Of a DNA stretch of 12,766 nucleotides, positions 1 to 7,263 are shown piece by piece; within the stretch, counting starts at the first letter, position 1, and each line of letters starts with the position of its first letter. Both the position numbers and the translations under genes were made by a program. Under the pieces are notes generated by a model. The model did no database searches, had not been told where the DNA came from, and worked only from the letters and a program-made list of their open reading frames with translations. The DNA is taken from contig DMBB01000348.1 of assembly GCA_003446295.1 (NCBI GenBank), forward strand, positions 1 through 12,766, given 5' to 3'. This DNA comes from Erysipelotrichaceae bacterium. Its GTDB lineage: Bacteria; Bacillota_I; Bacilli_A; Erysipelotrichales; Erysipelotrichaceae.

Positions 1-45
1 TCACTTACTTTGCGTAAGATCCCTTGTGCAAATCGTTCAGTTCCT

Positions 46-378
46 TTATTTATCTTCGTTTTCCGGAAGGTAGAAGATCTGTTCTCCTTCCCTTGAAAGC
101 ATATAGTTGCCTCTGGCATAGCTCTGTACATAATCCGGATCTGTCAGTTTTTCACGTTCCTGAAGCAGGTACGCACTTTCATCCTGTACTTCCTGATATT
201 TCTGCTGAACTTCAGCAAGCTGTTTTCTCAGTTCCACGGTCGTATAGATCTCTTTGGCAACTTCCACAAGCAGAAAGACTGATGCCGCAATGATCAGATA
301 ACAGATCAGTCGAAGAAACGGCGTCATCTTTCTTTTCTGCTTTTTCTTCTTTTTTACAGTCTTTTTCTGTTCAGACAT
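46..378 (-). CDS. divIC: Septum formation initiator, DivIC/FtsB family
   Basis: Small bitopic membrane protein of the division complex, which in Bacillus works with FtsL and DivIB at the septum. The 110-residue product has a very basic Lys-rich cytoplasmic N-terminus (about residues 5-19), one hydrophobic segment (about 23-41), a heptad-like coiled coil (about 45-78) and a C-terminal part with the family's DPDYVQSYAR...EGEQIFYLP pattern. Length and order match DivIC/FtsB. The ATG at 378-376 has an AGAGGA ribosome site just upstream on the minus strand. It follows rqcP after a gap of about 110 bases and has its own likely promoter (401-429). The rqcP-divIC neighbourhood matches B. subtilis and supports the DivIC name over a generic FtsB-like call. 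Family assignment is firm; the function is inferred from the family. Confidence 0.9.
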   Translation of the reverse strand: MSEQKKTVKKKKKQKRKMTPFLRLICYLIIAASVFLLVEVAKEIYTTVELRKQLAEVQQKYQEVQDESAYLLQEREKLTDPDYVQSYARGNYMLSREGEQIFYLPENEDK

Positions 379-400
379 TTCAATCCTCTTTTCATAATTC

Positions 401-429
401 TATATACCATTTTTTATGTCTGTCTTCAA
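401..429 (-). promoter_or_regulatory. Probable sigma-A promoter of divIC
   Basis: On the minus strand, TTGAAG (429-424) is followed by a 17-nt spacer and then TATATA (406-401). A TGG directly before the -10 makes it an extended -10 element. It sits about 25 bases upstream of the divIC start and would let divIC be expressed apart from the pth-mfd-rqcP operon. The -35 matches four of six consensus positions. Confidence 0.5.
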
Positions 430-491
430 CATTGTATTCCTGCCGGTTCTTTAATCTTTAAAAATGGAAGTTCTGTTCTGCATATGCAGGC

Positions 492-779
492 TTACTGCTG
501 TGTATCTTCAGAAAGGGGTTCTTCTTTGATCCTTGCTTCCTCGACAACTTCATAAAGATCTGCAGCGTCCTTCTTCCGCTTCACATCCTCTGTCGAAAGA
601 ACTCTGATCTTCAGCATTCTGTTTCCGAATGTGATCGTAACGATATCTCCGGCGTTCACATCCGTAGAAGGTTTTGCGACACGTCCGTTCACTTCAACGC
701 GATCATTCAGTGCAAGTTCCTTGGAAACAGTACGCCGCTTCAGAATTCTGGATACTTTCAGGTATTTATCGATTCGCAT
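492..779 (-). CDS. rqcP: RqcP, S4-domain ribosome quality-control factor (YabO/Hsp15-like)
   Basis: A 95-residue protein made mainly of one S4 RNA-binding domain (about residues 1-60), ending in an acidic tail. In B. subtilis, RqcP binds obstructed 50S subunits with RqcH and holds the peptidyl-tRNA in the P site during alanine tailing of stalled chains. The start MRIDKYLKVSRILKRRT aligns without gaps to that protein, and the basic positions Arg2 and Arg16 important in the family are present. The ATG at 779-777 lies inside the end of mfd (14-nt overlap) and has a strong AAGGAGG site 9 bases upstream, so it can be translated well by itself. It is the last gene of the pth-mfd-rqcP operon. An Hsp15 name is possible from the family alone; the neighbours favour RqcP. 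Confidence 0.9.
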   Translation of the reverse strand: MRIDKYLKVSRILKRRTVSKELALNDRVEVNGRVAKPSTDVNAGDIVTITFGNRMLKIRVLSTEDVKRKKDAADLYEVVEEARIKEEPLSEDTQQ

Positions 780-3700
780 CTCGAAGAGCCTCCTTTGCTT
801 TGATGATCATCTGTGAACACATCTCAAGACTTTCCTTTCCGATCGGGACAGACGCAATGATGCTTTGATTTCTGTAACTCAGTGAAATGTCTTTGGAAAG
901 ATCGGAGAAGATCTCAAACAGTTTTACGCCGTCGATCTTCTGGGAGAAGGGAACAGAGAATGTGATTTCAGCATTTCCTCTGATCTCCCTGTATGTTGAT
1001 ACATCCGGGCTGCTGACCAGGATATCCAGCTTTCTCTTTTCAAACAGTGATTTTACTTCTTCCGGAAGTCTGCCGTACTGGTCAACCACCTGATCTTCAA
1101 GATCACTCAGATCATTCAGACGGGAGATACTGTCAATATTCTGATACATTCCGAGTTTGTCATAATCGTCCGGAGCGAATTTCTTCGGAATATAACTGCT
1201 TCGGGAAACATTAGTATGTACGATCTGCTGTTCCGGTTCCCTGACGATTCCTTTTTTCCGTTCGATCGCAGTATTCAGCATTTCGATATACATATCAATA
1301 CCGACTGTATCAATGAATCCTGACTGTTCCGGTCCGAGCAGGTCTCCGGCTCCGCGGATCGTGAGGTCTCTCATTGCGATACGATAGCCGCTGCCCAGTT
1401 TTGCAAATTCCTTGACTGCCTGCAGTCTCTTCCCGGCAACCTCACTCAGCTGTCTGCGGGGGGGAACAAGCAGGTACGCATATGCGACACGGTCGCTTCT
1501 TCCGACACGTCCTTTGATCTGATAGATCTGTGCGAGTCCGAAATTATGCGCGTTATCGATCAGAATGGTATTGGCATTCGGAATATCGATGCCGTTTTCG
1601 ATGATCGTTGTACATACAAGAACATTCAGTTCATGATGGATAAACTGCATCATCACATCTTCGATGGATTCCCTGTCCATCTTGCCGTGAATAATACCGA
1701 TCCTTGCGTCAGGGATGGACATCTGCAATGATCTGGCAATATTGTAGATCTCCGCAATGCTGTTATACAGATAGAACACCTGACCGTTTCTTGCCAGTTC
1801 TTTTTCAATTGCGTCGATCACGAGTCCCTTGTTTTTTTCCACTACATATGTCTGTACGTTGTAACGGTTGCCCGGCGGCGTTTCCAGCTGGGAAAGCTGA
1901 CGGATCCCGATCAATGACATCTGAAGTGTTCTAGGAATCGGTGTAGCGCTCAGAGTAAGAACATCAATATTGTTTTTCAGTTCCTTGATCTTTTCCTTGT
2001 GTTCTACGCCGAATCTCTGTTCTTCATCCACGACCAGCAGTCCGAGATCTTTGAAAACTACATCTTTGCTGAGGATCCTGTGTGTTCCGATCAGGATGTC
2101 AACTGTTCCGTCCTGCAGTTCCCTCAGTGTTTCTTTTACTTTTGACGGAGTGACAAATCTATCCAGTACCCTGATCGTAAACGGGAATCCTTCAAAGCGA
2201 TGGGAAAAAGTTCTGAAATGCTGCTCAGCCAGAATGGTGGTCGGGCAAAGAACTGCTACCTGCTTATTTTCTGCAGCGGCTTTAAAAGCAGCTCTGACAG
2301 CGATCTCTGTTTTTCCGAAACCGACATCTCCGCATACGAGGCGGTCCATTGGTTTGTCGCTCTCCATATCCCGTTTGACTTCTTCCACGGCTTTCCTCTG
2401 ATCCGGTGTCAGCTCATATTCAAAAGAATCCTCAAATTCTTTCTGGATCGGACTGTCGGGCTGGAAGGCATAGCCGATATGTTCTTCACGCACCGCATAC
2501 AGATTGACAAGACGTTCTGCGATGTCATTCACATTTTCTTCCAGGCGTTTCTTTGTCTTGTCCCATTCCGTACTGCCGAGTTTGTTCAGCTTCGGTACAA
2601 CGCCTTCACGGGAAACAAATTTTCTGACAAGCCTGAACTGTTCCAGAGGAACGAGCAGTTCTGCATTTCCGCGGTATACGATCCGCAGAAAATCACGCAT
2701 GACGCCTCTGACTTCTCTTGTTTCAATACCGATATACTGTCCGACACCATGCTGGGCATGGACGACATAGTCTCCCGCCTCCAGTTCATCATATCCGTGA
2801 ATGACTTCCGCGCTGCTGAACTTTTTCTCATATCTGCCTGTATGTCTGTGTACTTCAAACAGTTCCGCAGATGTAACAACAGTCAGACCTGATACAGCAT
2901 AGGTAAATCCTTCAGGCAACGGGAAAACAGCTATATGAAAACCTTCTGTGATCGGTTCATCATCAATGACCAGCTGATAAGGGATCTTTTCATTGACGCA
3001 GGTTTCCACGACTCTGCCTGTTTCTTTTTCATCAAGACAGAATAATACCTTCGGGTATGATCTCAGTATCTGAAGCTTGATCTCAAGCGCATCGTTCGGA
3101 AGATGCAGTTCATTGATATTTGCAATATTATCCGCAAACGGGTCTTCTTTGATTGAAGGGCAGCCTTTTGCGGCACGTGAAAGCTCATGCCAGACAGAAT
3201 ATTTCCCGGGTAATTTTTTCTCCTGGACCTGTTCCTGAATATAGGAAACGCTGTCTTCGATCAGACGCTTTGTTTTCTCATTGATCTCATCCGGATCAGA
3301 CCAGATCACAACCGGCCTGCCCATGTAATCCCATATACCGGATGTAGTGCTCAGAAATGCGGTATACGGATACAGTCTCGTTTCACGGATCCCTGATTCG
3401 ATCAGATTCAGATCTGATTCAACATTGCTTGTCAGGATCGGATCGTTTTTTTCTTCAAGGATCGCCCGGCAGGCTGATGCGATCTCTTCTGTTTCCTGTT
3501 CTGAAAACAGTACTTCATTTGCCGGAACGATATGCACTTCATTGATATTACGTATCGTTTTCTGTGTCAGAACATCAAAGAAACGGATCGATTCGATCAC
3601 ATCATCAAAGAATTCCACACGGATCGGCTGCTCATAATTAATTGAATAAATATCTACGATGCCGCCTCTTGCCGCAAAACTCAGAGGCTGATCGATATGG

Positions 3701-4188
3701 GAAGTCCGGTAGTAACCGCCTGCCTGAAGACGATGCAGAAGGTCATCCATATCCATCGTTTCATCTGTTCTGAGATCAATACAGCTGTTTCTGAACTGTT
3801 CCGGAGCAGGCAGATGACGCAGGAGACCTGAAGGACAGGAGATCACGACCTGTGCCGGATTCTTCAGCAGTGATGCCAGCGTCTCCACTTTATTTGCGGT
3901 CATTTCAGGAGATGCGGCGATCGCTTCTACACGCAGGGATTCATCCGCGCCGAAAAGAGCGCACTCATCTTCAGATAAAAGAGCTGACACTCTTTCATAA
4001 AGACGCTGCGCACTGTACAGGTTATTTTTGACTACAAGGATCGGCCTTGGATCTTTTCTGTAAGAAGCACTGATAACCACTGCTTCTTCGATCAGAGAAG
4101 ACAGGGGCAGTTTGCCTCTGTTTCCATCCAGTATCCTGACAGCCTCATTCTGATCAAATTCAGATAATAATCTGTTTAATATGTTCAC
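766..4188 (-). CDS. mfd: Transcription-repair coupling factor Mfd
   Basis: ATP-driven translocase that removes RNA polymerase stalled at DNA lesions and recruits UvrA. The 1140-residue length is normal (E. coli 1148). In order: the UvrB-like N-terminal module with RGGIVDIY (174-181); the RNA-polymerase-interacting Tudor-like domain (about 470-525, starting DYVVHAQHGVGQY); helicase motif I GDVGFGKTE (620-628); motif II DEEQ (721-724); SATPIPRT (747-754); motif VI with GRVGRS (893-898); and the C-terminal TRCF domain (about 1005-1100). All motor motifs are intact. The start is GTG (4188-4186), overlapping the pth stop as GTGA, with AGAGGAAGA just upstream. This codon gives the expected N-terminus and suggests translation coupled to pth. 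It overlaps rqcP by 14 nt downstream. Confidence 0.97.
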   Translation of the reverse strand: MNILNRLLSEFDQNEAVRILDGNRGKLPLSSLIEEAVVISASYRKDPRPILVVKNNLYSAQRLYERVSALLSEDECALFGADESLRVEAIAASPEMTANKVETLASLLKNPAQVVISCPSGLLRHLPAPEQFRNSCIDLRTDETMDMDDLLHRLQAGGYYRTSHIDQPLSFAARGGIVDIYSINYEQPIRVEFFDDVIESIRFFDVLTQKTIRNINEVHIVPANEVLFSEQETEEIASACRAILEEKNDPILTSNVESDLNLIESGIRETRLYPYTAFLSTTSGIWDYMGRPVVIWSDPDEINEKTKRLIEDSVSYIQEQVQEKKLPGKYSVWHELSRAAKGCPSIKEDPFADNIANINELHLPNDALEIKLQILRSYPKVLFCLDEKETGRVVETCVNEKIPYQLVIDDEPITEGFHIAVFPLPEGFTYAVSGLTVVTSAELFEVHRHTGRYEKKFSSAEVIHGYDELEAGDYVVHAQHGVGQYIGIETREVRGVMRDFLRIVYRGNAELLVPLEQFRLVRKFVSREGVVPKLNKLGSTEWDKTKKRLEENVNDIAERLVNLYAVREEHIGYAFQPDSPIQKEFEDSFEYELTPDQRKAVEEVKRDMESDKPMDRLVCGDVGFGKTEIAVRAAFKAAAENKQVAVLCPTTILAEQHFRTFSHRFEGFPFTIRVLDRFVTPSKVKETLRELQDGTVDILIGTHRILSKDVVFKDLGLLVVDEEQRFGVEHKEKIKELKNNIDVLTLSATPIPRTLQMSLIGIRQLSQLETPPGNRYNVQTYVVEKNKGLVIDAIEKELARNGQVFYLYNSIAEIYNIARSLQMSIPDARIGIIHGKMDRESIEDVMMQFIHHELNVLVCTTIIENGIDIPNANTILIDNAHNFGLAQIYQIKGRVGRSDRVAYAYLLVPPRRQLSEVAGKRLQAVKEFAKLGSGYRIAMRDLTIRGAGDLLGPEQSGFIDTVGIDMYIEMLNTAIERKKGIVREPEQQIVHTNVSRSSYIPKKFAPDDYDKLGMYQNIDSISRLNDLSDLEDQVVDQYGRLPEEVKSLFEKRKLDILVSSPDVSTYREIRGNAEITFSVPFSQKIDGVKLFEIFSDLSKDISLSYRNQSIIASVPIGKESLEMCSQMIIKAKEALRDANR

Positions 4189-4766
4189 TCTTCCTCTTTT
4201 TTCTTTTCTTTTCTGTTATATCTGTTCATAACAGTTTCCATAGGCAGATATGCCCATGCGTATGCAGCTTCCGCAGCTGCTGTAAGTGTTTCATGGAACA
4301 GTTCCTGATCCGCTTTCGCTACAGGTGACAGAACATAATCAGGAACATTTCCGCTTCTGTCATGTCCGACACCGATCCTGATCCTGGATATCTGTTCCGT
4401 ATGCATCGTCTGCTGAATGGATCTCATGCCTTTCTGTCCGCCGGAGCTTCCATTCTTCCGTATCCTCAAAGATCCGACAGGCAGGTCCATATCATCATGC
4501 AGGATCAGAACATCCTCAGGTTCAATGTGATAGAAATTCACTGCCTGTATGACTGCGCTTCCTGAATTGTTCATATAAGTCAGCGGCTTCATCAGAAGGA
4601 CAGGCTGTCCTTCGATCCTGACAACGGCAGTCAAAGCATTCCATTTCTCTGTCTGTATACTGACGCCGCATTTTTCTGCCAGCAGATCCATAGCCATAAA
4701 TCCGCTGTTATGACGGGTATTCGCATATTCCTTCCCGGGGTTTCCCAATCCGGCGATCAGTTTCAT
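4185..4766 (-). CDS. pth: Peptidyl-tRNA hydrolase
   Basis: Cleaves peptidyl-tRNA released from ribosomes, recycling tRNA. It is also reported to release nascent chains during bacterial ribosome quality control, which fits its sharing an operon with rqcP. The 193-residue length is typical. The N-terminal GLGNPG (6-11) supplies the substrate-binding Asn9, TRHNSG (17-22) carries the catalytic His19, PLTYMN (61-66) carries the second conserved Asn, and LHDDMDLP (89-96) carries the Asp that positions the histidine. The GxGGxxGM...I motif follows at about 97-106. The C-terminus ends in a short Lys/Glu-rich tail. The ATG (4766-4764) overlaps the upstream stop as ATGA, so translation is probably coupled, and its own TGA overlaps the mfd start in the same way. 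Confidence 0.97.
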   Translation of the reverse strand: MKLIAGLGNPGKEYANTRHNSGFMAMDLLAEKCGVSIQTEKWNALTAVVRIEGQPVLLMKPLTYMNNSGSAVIQAVNFYHIEPEDVLILHDDMDLPVGSLRIRKNGSSGGQKGMRSIQQTMHTEQISRIRIGVGHDRSGNVPDYVLSPVAKADQELFHETLTAAAEAAYAWAYLPMETVMNRYNRKEKKKEEE

Positions 4767-5581
4767 TTGTTTTCCTCTTTCTCCGGTTCTGTTTCCTCGT
4801 CAGCTGATGCTTCCTCAGGTTTTTCTTCTGTATTTTCTTCCTCTTCTTCAGGATCCTTAGGAAGTTCAATACCAAGCTCTTTCAGCCATCTTGCACCAAG
4901 ACCGCTGGCTGAGAAGCTCTGAAGATACGGCAGCTGCTGTTCATACTGTTCCATATCATTCTGCTGAAGCGCTATGCCGGCCATGAATGATGAAGCGATA
5001 TTCTTATAAATTCCGATCAGCTGCTTATTGTATCTGAACTCACCGTAGTCACCTTCATCCAGCTTGATATACATTTCTCTGCCGAGATCTTCTTCATTCT
5101 GGTAATACTTGCGTGCTGCCATGCCAAGGGCATAAACGAGATAATTCTTTAATGTTTCCTTGTACGGTTCAAGCTTTTCATAGAACTTTTCCATCAGTTC
5201 AGGTTCTTCTGCATAGAAAAGACGGTTCGGAATCGCAAGAAGCAGATAAAAGAATGAATCTTCATAATTGATGATCGTATTGTTCTTTCCGTCACTGATC
5301 AGCGAATCGATATTCAGCTGATCCAGAAGTTCCAAAAACAATTCATTCTCATTATGATAAATAGAAGCCCAGAGCTTTATGACCATATATTTGGAAACAA
5401 ATGCCGGATCTGTTTCTTCAGCGATCATTTCATCCAGTTCCTGGAAAATCAGATCTTTATCCGGCATATCCTGAAGTACGGCATTCAGCTTTTTGCTTTT
5501 CAGTGTTTTCTTTCCCATGCCGATATTGCTGTAGATCATATAAAAGATCATAAAGATGATCATAATGGTAGTCAGTTTCAT
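4763..5581 (-). CDS. Unrecognised membrane-anchored helical protein with acidic tail
   Basis: I do not recognise this 272-residue protein. A hydrophobic, Met/Ile-rich segment at residues 4-20 looks like an uncleaved membrane anchor, followed by a basic patch (24-31: KKTLKSKK). Under the positive-inside rule this would leave the rest in the cytoplasm. Residues about 40-240 are predicted by eye to be almost all helical, with Tyr/Leu/Glu-rich stretches reminiscent of TPR-type helix pairs, but I see no clear TPR consensus. Residues 241-272 form a low-complexity tail with 17 Asp/Glu in 32. The start has AAGGAGG 11 bases upstream and a promoter behind it. It leads the operon and overlaps pth by 4 nt, so its level is probably tied to Pth and Mfd. 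A role in quality control is only guilt by association. Confidence 0.8.
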   Translation of the reverse strand: MKLTTIMIIFMIFYMIYSNIGMGKKTLKSKKLNAVLQDMPDKDLIFQELDEMIAEETDPAFVSKYMVIKLWASIYHNENELFLELLDQLNIDSLISDGKNNTIINYEDSFFYLLLAIPNRLFYAEEPELMEKFYEKLEPYKETLKNYLVYALGMAARKYYQNEEDLGREMYIKLDEGDYGEFRYNKQLIGIYKNIASSFMAGIALQQNDMEQYEQQLPYLQSFSASGLGARWLKELGIELPKDPEEEEENTEEKPEEASADEETEPEKEENK

Positions 5582-5609
5582 AGTAGAAAAATCCTCCTTA
5601 TGCCTAACA

Positions 5610-5618
5610 AGTATACCA
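5610..5618 (-). promoter_or_regulatory. Extended -10 promoter for the pth-mfd-rqcP operon
   Basis: Read on the minus strand, TGGTATACT (5618-5610) is an extended -10 element (TGN + TATACT). It lies just upstream of the AAGGAGG site of the 272-aa gene. No good -35 is visible at 16-18 nt (CTTTCA-like sequence only), as often happens with extended -10 promoters. The transcript leader would be short, about 20-25 nt. Confidence 0.5.
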
Positions 5619-5752
5619 CAGGCGCACGATTTGAAAGTAATACCTGAATGAAAAGCCGATTCATACGATCATTATGCAGCACAATTCATCTTCATATGTA
5701 AAAAAACTGCATATTTTCGTATAATTCCGATATTTCTTTTTCAAATACCTCG

Positions 5753-5781
5753 TTGACTTTTATAGGCTGCTTCTGTATTAT
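5753..5781 (+). promoter_or_regulatory. Strong sigma-A promoter of rpmH
   Basis: TTGACT (5753-5758), a spacer of exactly 17 nt and TATTAT (5776-5781) match the housekeeping consensus at five of six positions each. The start of transcription should fall near 5788, giving a leader of about 35 nt that contains GGAGG (5811-5815). This is the best-looking promoter in the window, as expected for a ribosomal protein gene. The rest of the 242-base divergent gap (5582-5823) is AT-rich. It also contains a TATAAT at 5720-5725 without a convincing -35, and no DnaA box that I can find. Confidence 0.8.
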
Positions 5782-5823
5782 ATATTAGCATTTGTTCTTA
5801 TGTAAAAAACGGAGGTGGCATGA

Positions 5824-5958
5824 ATGAAAAGAACATACCAGCCGAGCAAGAGAAAAACTAAGTCCACTCACGGTTTCAGAGCCAGAATGGCAACCGTCGG
5901 CGGCCGTAAAGTTTTAGCTAGACGCAGAGCCAAGGGCAGAAAGGTATTATCTGCTTAA
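5824..5958 (+). CDS. rpmH: 50S ribosomal protein L34 (bL34)
   Basis: A 44-residue, strongly basic protein of the large ribosomal subunit. The sequence begins [11 protein letters not shown], continues with [16 protein letters not shown] and ends [12 protein letters not shown], which is the complete bL34 pattern at the usual length. GGAGG (5811-5815) lies 8 bases before the ATG at 5824. An ATG four bases earlier (5820) opens a different frame that stops after 13 codons, so it is not the start. rpmH is the first gene of the rpmH-rnpA-yidC-jag block. A hairpin with a U-tract starts 4 bases after its stop codon and probably makes most transcripts rpmH-only. Identification is certain from the sequence. 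Confidence 0.98.
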   Translation: MKRTYQPSKRKTKSTHGFRARMATVGGRKVLARRRAKGRKVLSA

Positions 5959-5962
5959 AGAG

Positions 5963-5986
5963 AACCGCCGATTGGTGGTTTTTTTT
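5963..5986 (+). terminator. Hairpin plus U-tract between rpmH and rnpA
   Basis: AACCGCC (5963-5969), loop GATT, GGTGGTT (5974-5980): a seven-pair stem with one G-U pair, running straight into eight T residues (5979-5986). The shape is that of an intrinsic terminator. Since rnpA follows within 12 bases and has no obvious promoter of its own, it is best read as a partial terminator that lowers rnpA expression relative to rpmH. Confidence 0.75.
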
Positions 5987-5997
5987 GACCGGTATAG

Positions 5998-6342
5998 ATG
6001 ATAACTGATATGAAAAAGAAAAACAGAGTCAGAAAATCACAGGAGTTTCAGAAGCTGATCCACAGTGCTTCCAAAAAAGCAAATGCCAGCTTTGTTCTTT
6101 ACTACGCTCCGAAATCCGAAGAAGAAGCCCGTATCGGTGTTTCATTATCTCGAAAAATGGGAAAAGCCGTGGAAAGAAACCTTTATAAACGGCAGATCCG
6201 GATGATGTGCCAGGAAATGATAGATTTCAAAACATATCCTTATGACTGCATTGTGATTGCAAGATTCGGATACAAAGAGCGCAGCTATGCGATTAATAAA
6301 AATAACTTGGAAAAACTGATGTTAAACGCTATAATACAGTAG
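5998..6342 (+). CDS. rnpA: Ribonuclease P protein component
   Basis: Basic protein subunit of RNase P, which binds the pre-tRNA 5' leader and helps the catalytic RNA mature tRNA 5' ends. It has 114 residues from the ATG at 5998, or 110 from the in-frame ATG at 6010. The latter gives MKKKNRVRKSQEFQKL, closer to many family members, and neither start has a recognisable ribosome site. The central FVLYYAPK strand, ARIGVSLSRKMGKAVERN and the RNR motif (RNLYKRQIR, about residues 60-68 in the longer form) are diagnostic. The final strand-helix carries DCIVIARFG. It lies 40 bases after rpmH, behind a hairpin. The last codons form the 5' arm of a terminator and also carry a probable promoter for yidC. 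Confidence 0.95.
   Translation: MITDMKKKNRVRKSQEFQKLIHSASKKANASFVLYYAPKSEEEARIGVSLSRKMGKAVERNLYKRQIRMMCQEMIDFKTYPYDCIVIARFGYKERSYAINKNNLEKLMLNAIIQ
6307..6335 (+). promoter_or_regulatory. Probable yidC-jag promoter inside the end of rnpA
   Basis: TTGGAA (6307-6312), 17-nt spacer, perfect TATAAT (6330-6335). The expected start near 6342 falls inside the 3' arm of the overlapping terminator, so the new RNA would lack the 5' arm and escape that terminator. The leader would be about 30 nt and contain the yidC ribosome site. Confidence 0.55.
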
Positions 6343-6350
6343 CGTTTTTT
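6324..6350 (+). terminator. Intrinsic terminator overlapping the rnpA stop codon
   Basis: AAACGCTA (6324-6331) pairs perfectly with TAGCGTTT (6340-6347) across an 8-nt loop, and the 3' arm continues into a run of T residues to 6350. The rnpA stop TAG (6340-6342) is part of the 3' arm, so the last five or six codons of rnpA double as the terminator. Confidence 0.75.
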
Positions 6351-6372
6351 ATATTTATATAAAGGAGATTCT

Positions 6373-7263
6373 ATGAAGCTCAAGAACTCAACAAAGAGAT
6401 TACTGATGCTGAGTATGCTTGTAATATTCACCATCAGTGCCAGCGGATGCCGTATTCCGATGGACGAAAACGGACAGATCCTGCAGATTACTACAGATAC
6501 AACATTCAAAGAAATCATGAGTACAGAGAGCTGGTTCAGTGCGATCTTTGTATGGCCTCTCTCACAGCTGCTGAATATCGTCGCTCCGAAGATCGGCGTA
6601 GGCATGGGTATTGCTCTGGTTACGATCCTGGTAAACCTGGTCCTGCTTGCAGTTACACTGAAATCAACGATCCAGATGCAGCAGATGCAGCTGATCCAGC
6701 CTCAGCTGGAACGTATCCAGAGAAAATATGAGGGCAGAGATGATGACGCTTCAAAAATGCGTCAGGCAAATGAAATGAATGCATTGTATAAGAAATACAA
6801 TGTCAATCCGCTCTCATCCATCCTGATCACATTTATTCAGTTTCCGATCATCATTGCGATGTATCAGGCAGTACAGCGCTCAGCTGCAGTTAAAACCGGT
6901 ACATTCCTTGGTCTGTCACTTGCACAGACACCGATGCAGGGAGTCAAAGAAGGTCAGTATCTCTACATTGTTATCTGGCTGTTGATGGGTCTCATTCAGT
7001 TTGTCTCAATGATGCTTCCTCAGAAGATAGCTGAAAGAAAAGCAAAAGCTGAAGCAGAAAAGCACCACCGCCGTCCTGAAAAACCCAAGAACAACAATAT
7101 GATGATGAACATCTATATGATGGGCATGATCATGGTATTCGGTCTGATGTGGCCGACAGCTATGACTGTTTACTGGGCAATCAACTCAGTAGTCAATATC
7201 GTCAAGACTCTGCTTGTTCAGAAGATCATCGATAAACAGAAACAGGAAGGTGCTGTAAGATGA
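6373..7263 (+). CDS. yidC: Membrane protein insertase YidC (SpoIIIJ/OxaA type), lipoprotein
   Basis: Inserts and folds inner-membrane proteins, alone or with SecYEG. The 296-residue length is usual for Gram-positive forms. A lipoprotein signal (basic 2-9, hydrophobic 10-22) ends at ASGC with Cys26 as the lipid site. Five membrane segments follow: about 77-95, 147-166, 195-215, 246-261 and 262-281. The cytoplasmic helical hairpin C1 (about 97-148, LIQPQLERIQRKY) sits between the first two, and the Lys/Arg-rich C2 loop (217-242) follows the third. Aligned ungapped to SpoIIIJ, VTILVNLVLL replaces VTILIRLLIL, so the conserved groove arginine is Asn88 here. AAAGGAG (6361-6367) precedes the ATG. 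It overlaps jag by 4 nt (ATGA). The segment before N-NMMMNIYMMGMIM is unusually Met/Asn-rich. Confidence 0.95.
   Translation: MKLKNSTKRLLMLSMLVIFTISASGCRIPMDENGQILQITTDTTFKEIMSTESWFSAIFVWPLSQLLNIVAPKIGVGMGIALVTILVNLVLLAVTLKSTIQMQQMQLIQPQLERIQRKYEGRDDDASKMRQANEMNALYKKYNVNPLSSILITFIQFPIIIAMYQAVQRSAAVKTGTFLGLSLAQTPMQGVKEGQYLYIVIWLLMGLIQFVSMMLPQKIAERKAKAEAEKHHRRPEKPKNNNMMMNIYMMGMIMVFGLMWPTAMTVYWAINSVVNIVKTLLVQKIIDKQKQEGAVR

Noticed and set aside
1..45. Possible beginning of the next minus-strand gene (tilS is usual after divIC)
   Set aside because: An AAAGGA lies at 47-42, but no ATG follows and the TTG at 31-29 runs into a stop after eight codons; too little sequence to call.
478..489. CTGCATATGCAG palindrome just after rqcP, as a terminator
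   Set aside because: With a minimum loop only four pairs remain and no U-tract follows on the minus strand.
2200..2892. Long open frame on the plus strand opposite mfd
   Set aside because: mfd is intact on the other strand with all its motifs; the antisense frame has no recognisable domain or ribosome site and is a by-product of codon use.
5582..5823. Alternative replication origin in the divergent gap before rpmH, which would restore normal gene orientation
   Set aside because: No box close to TTTTCCACA or TTATCCACA is seen there, whereas the jag-dnaA and dnaA-dnaN gaps hold many.
5820..5861. Short frame from the ATG at 5820 overlapping rpmH, reminiscent of the overlapping rnpA/rpmH arrangement in Thermus
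   Set aside because: It stops after 13 codons, and rnpA is found intact downstream.
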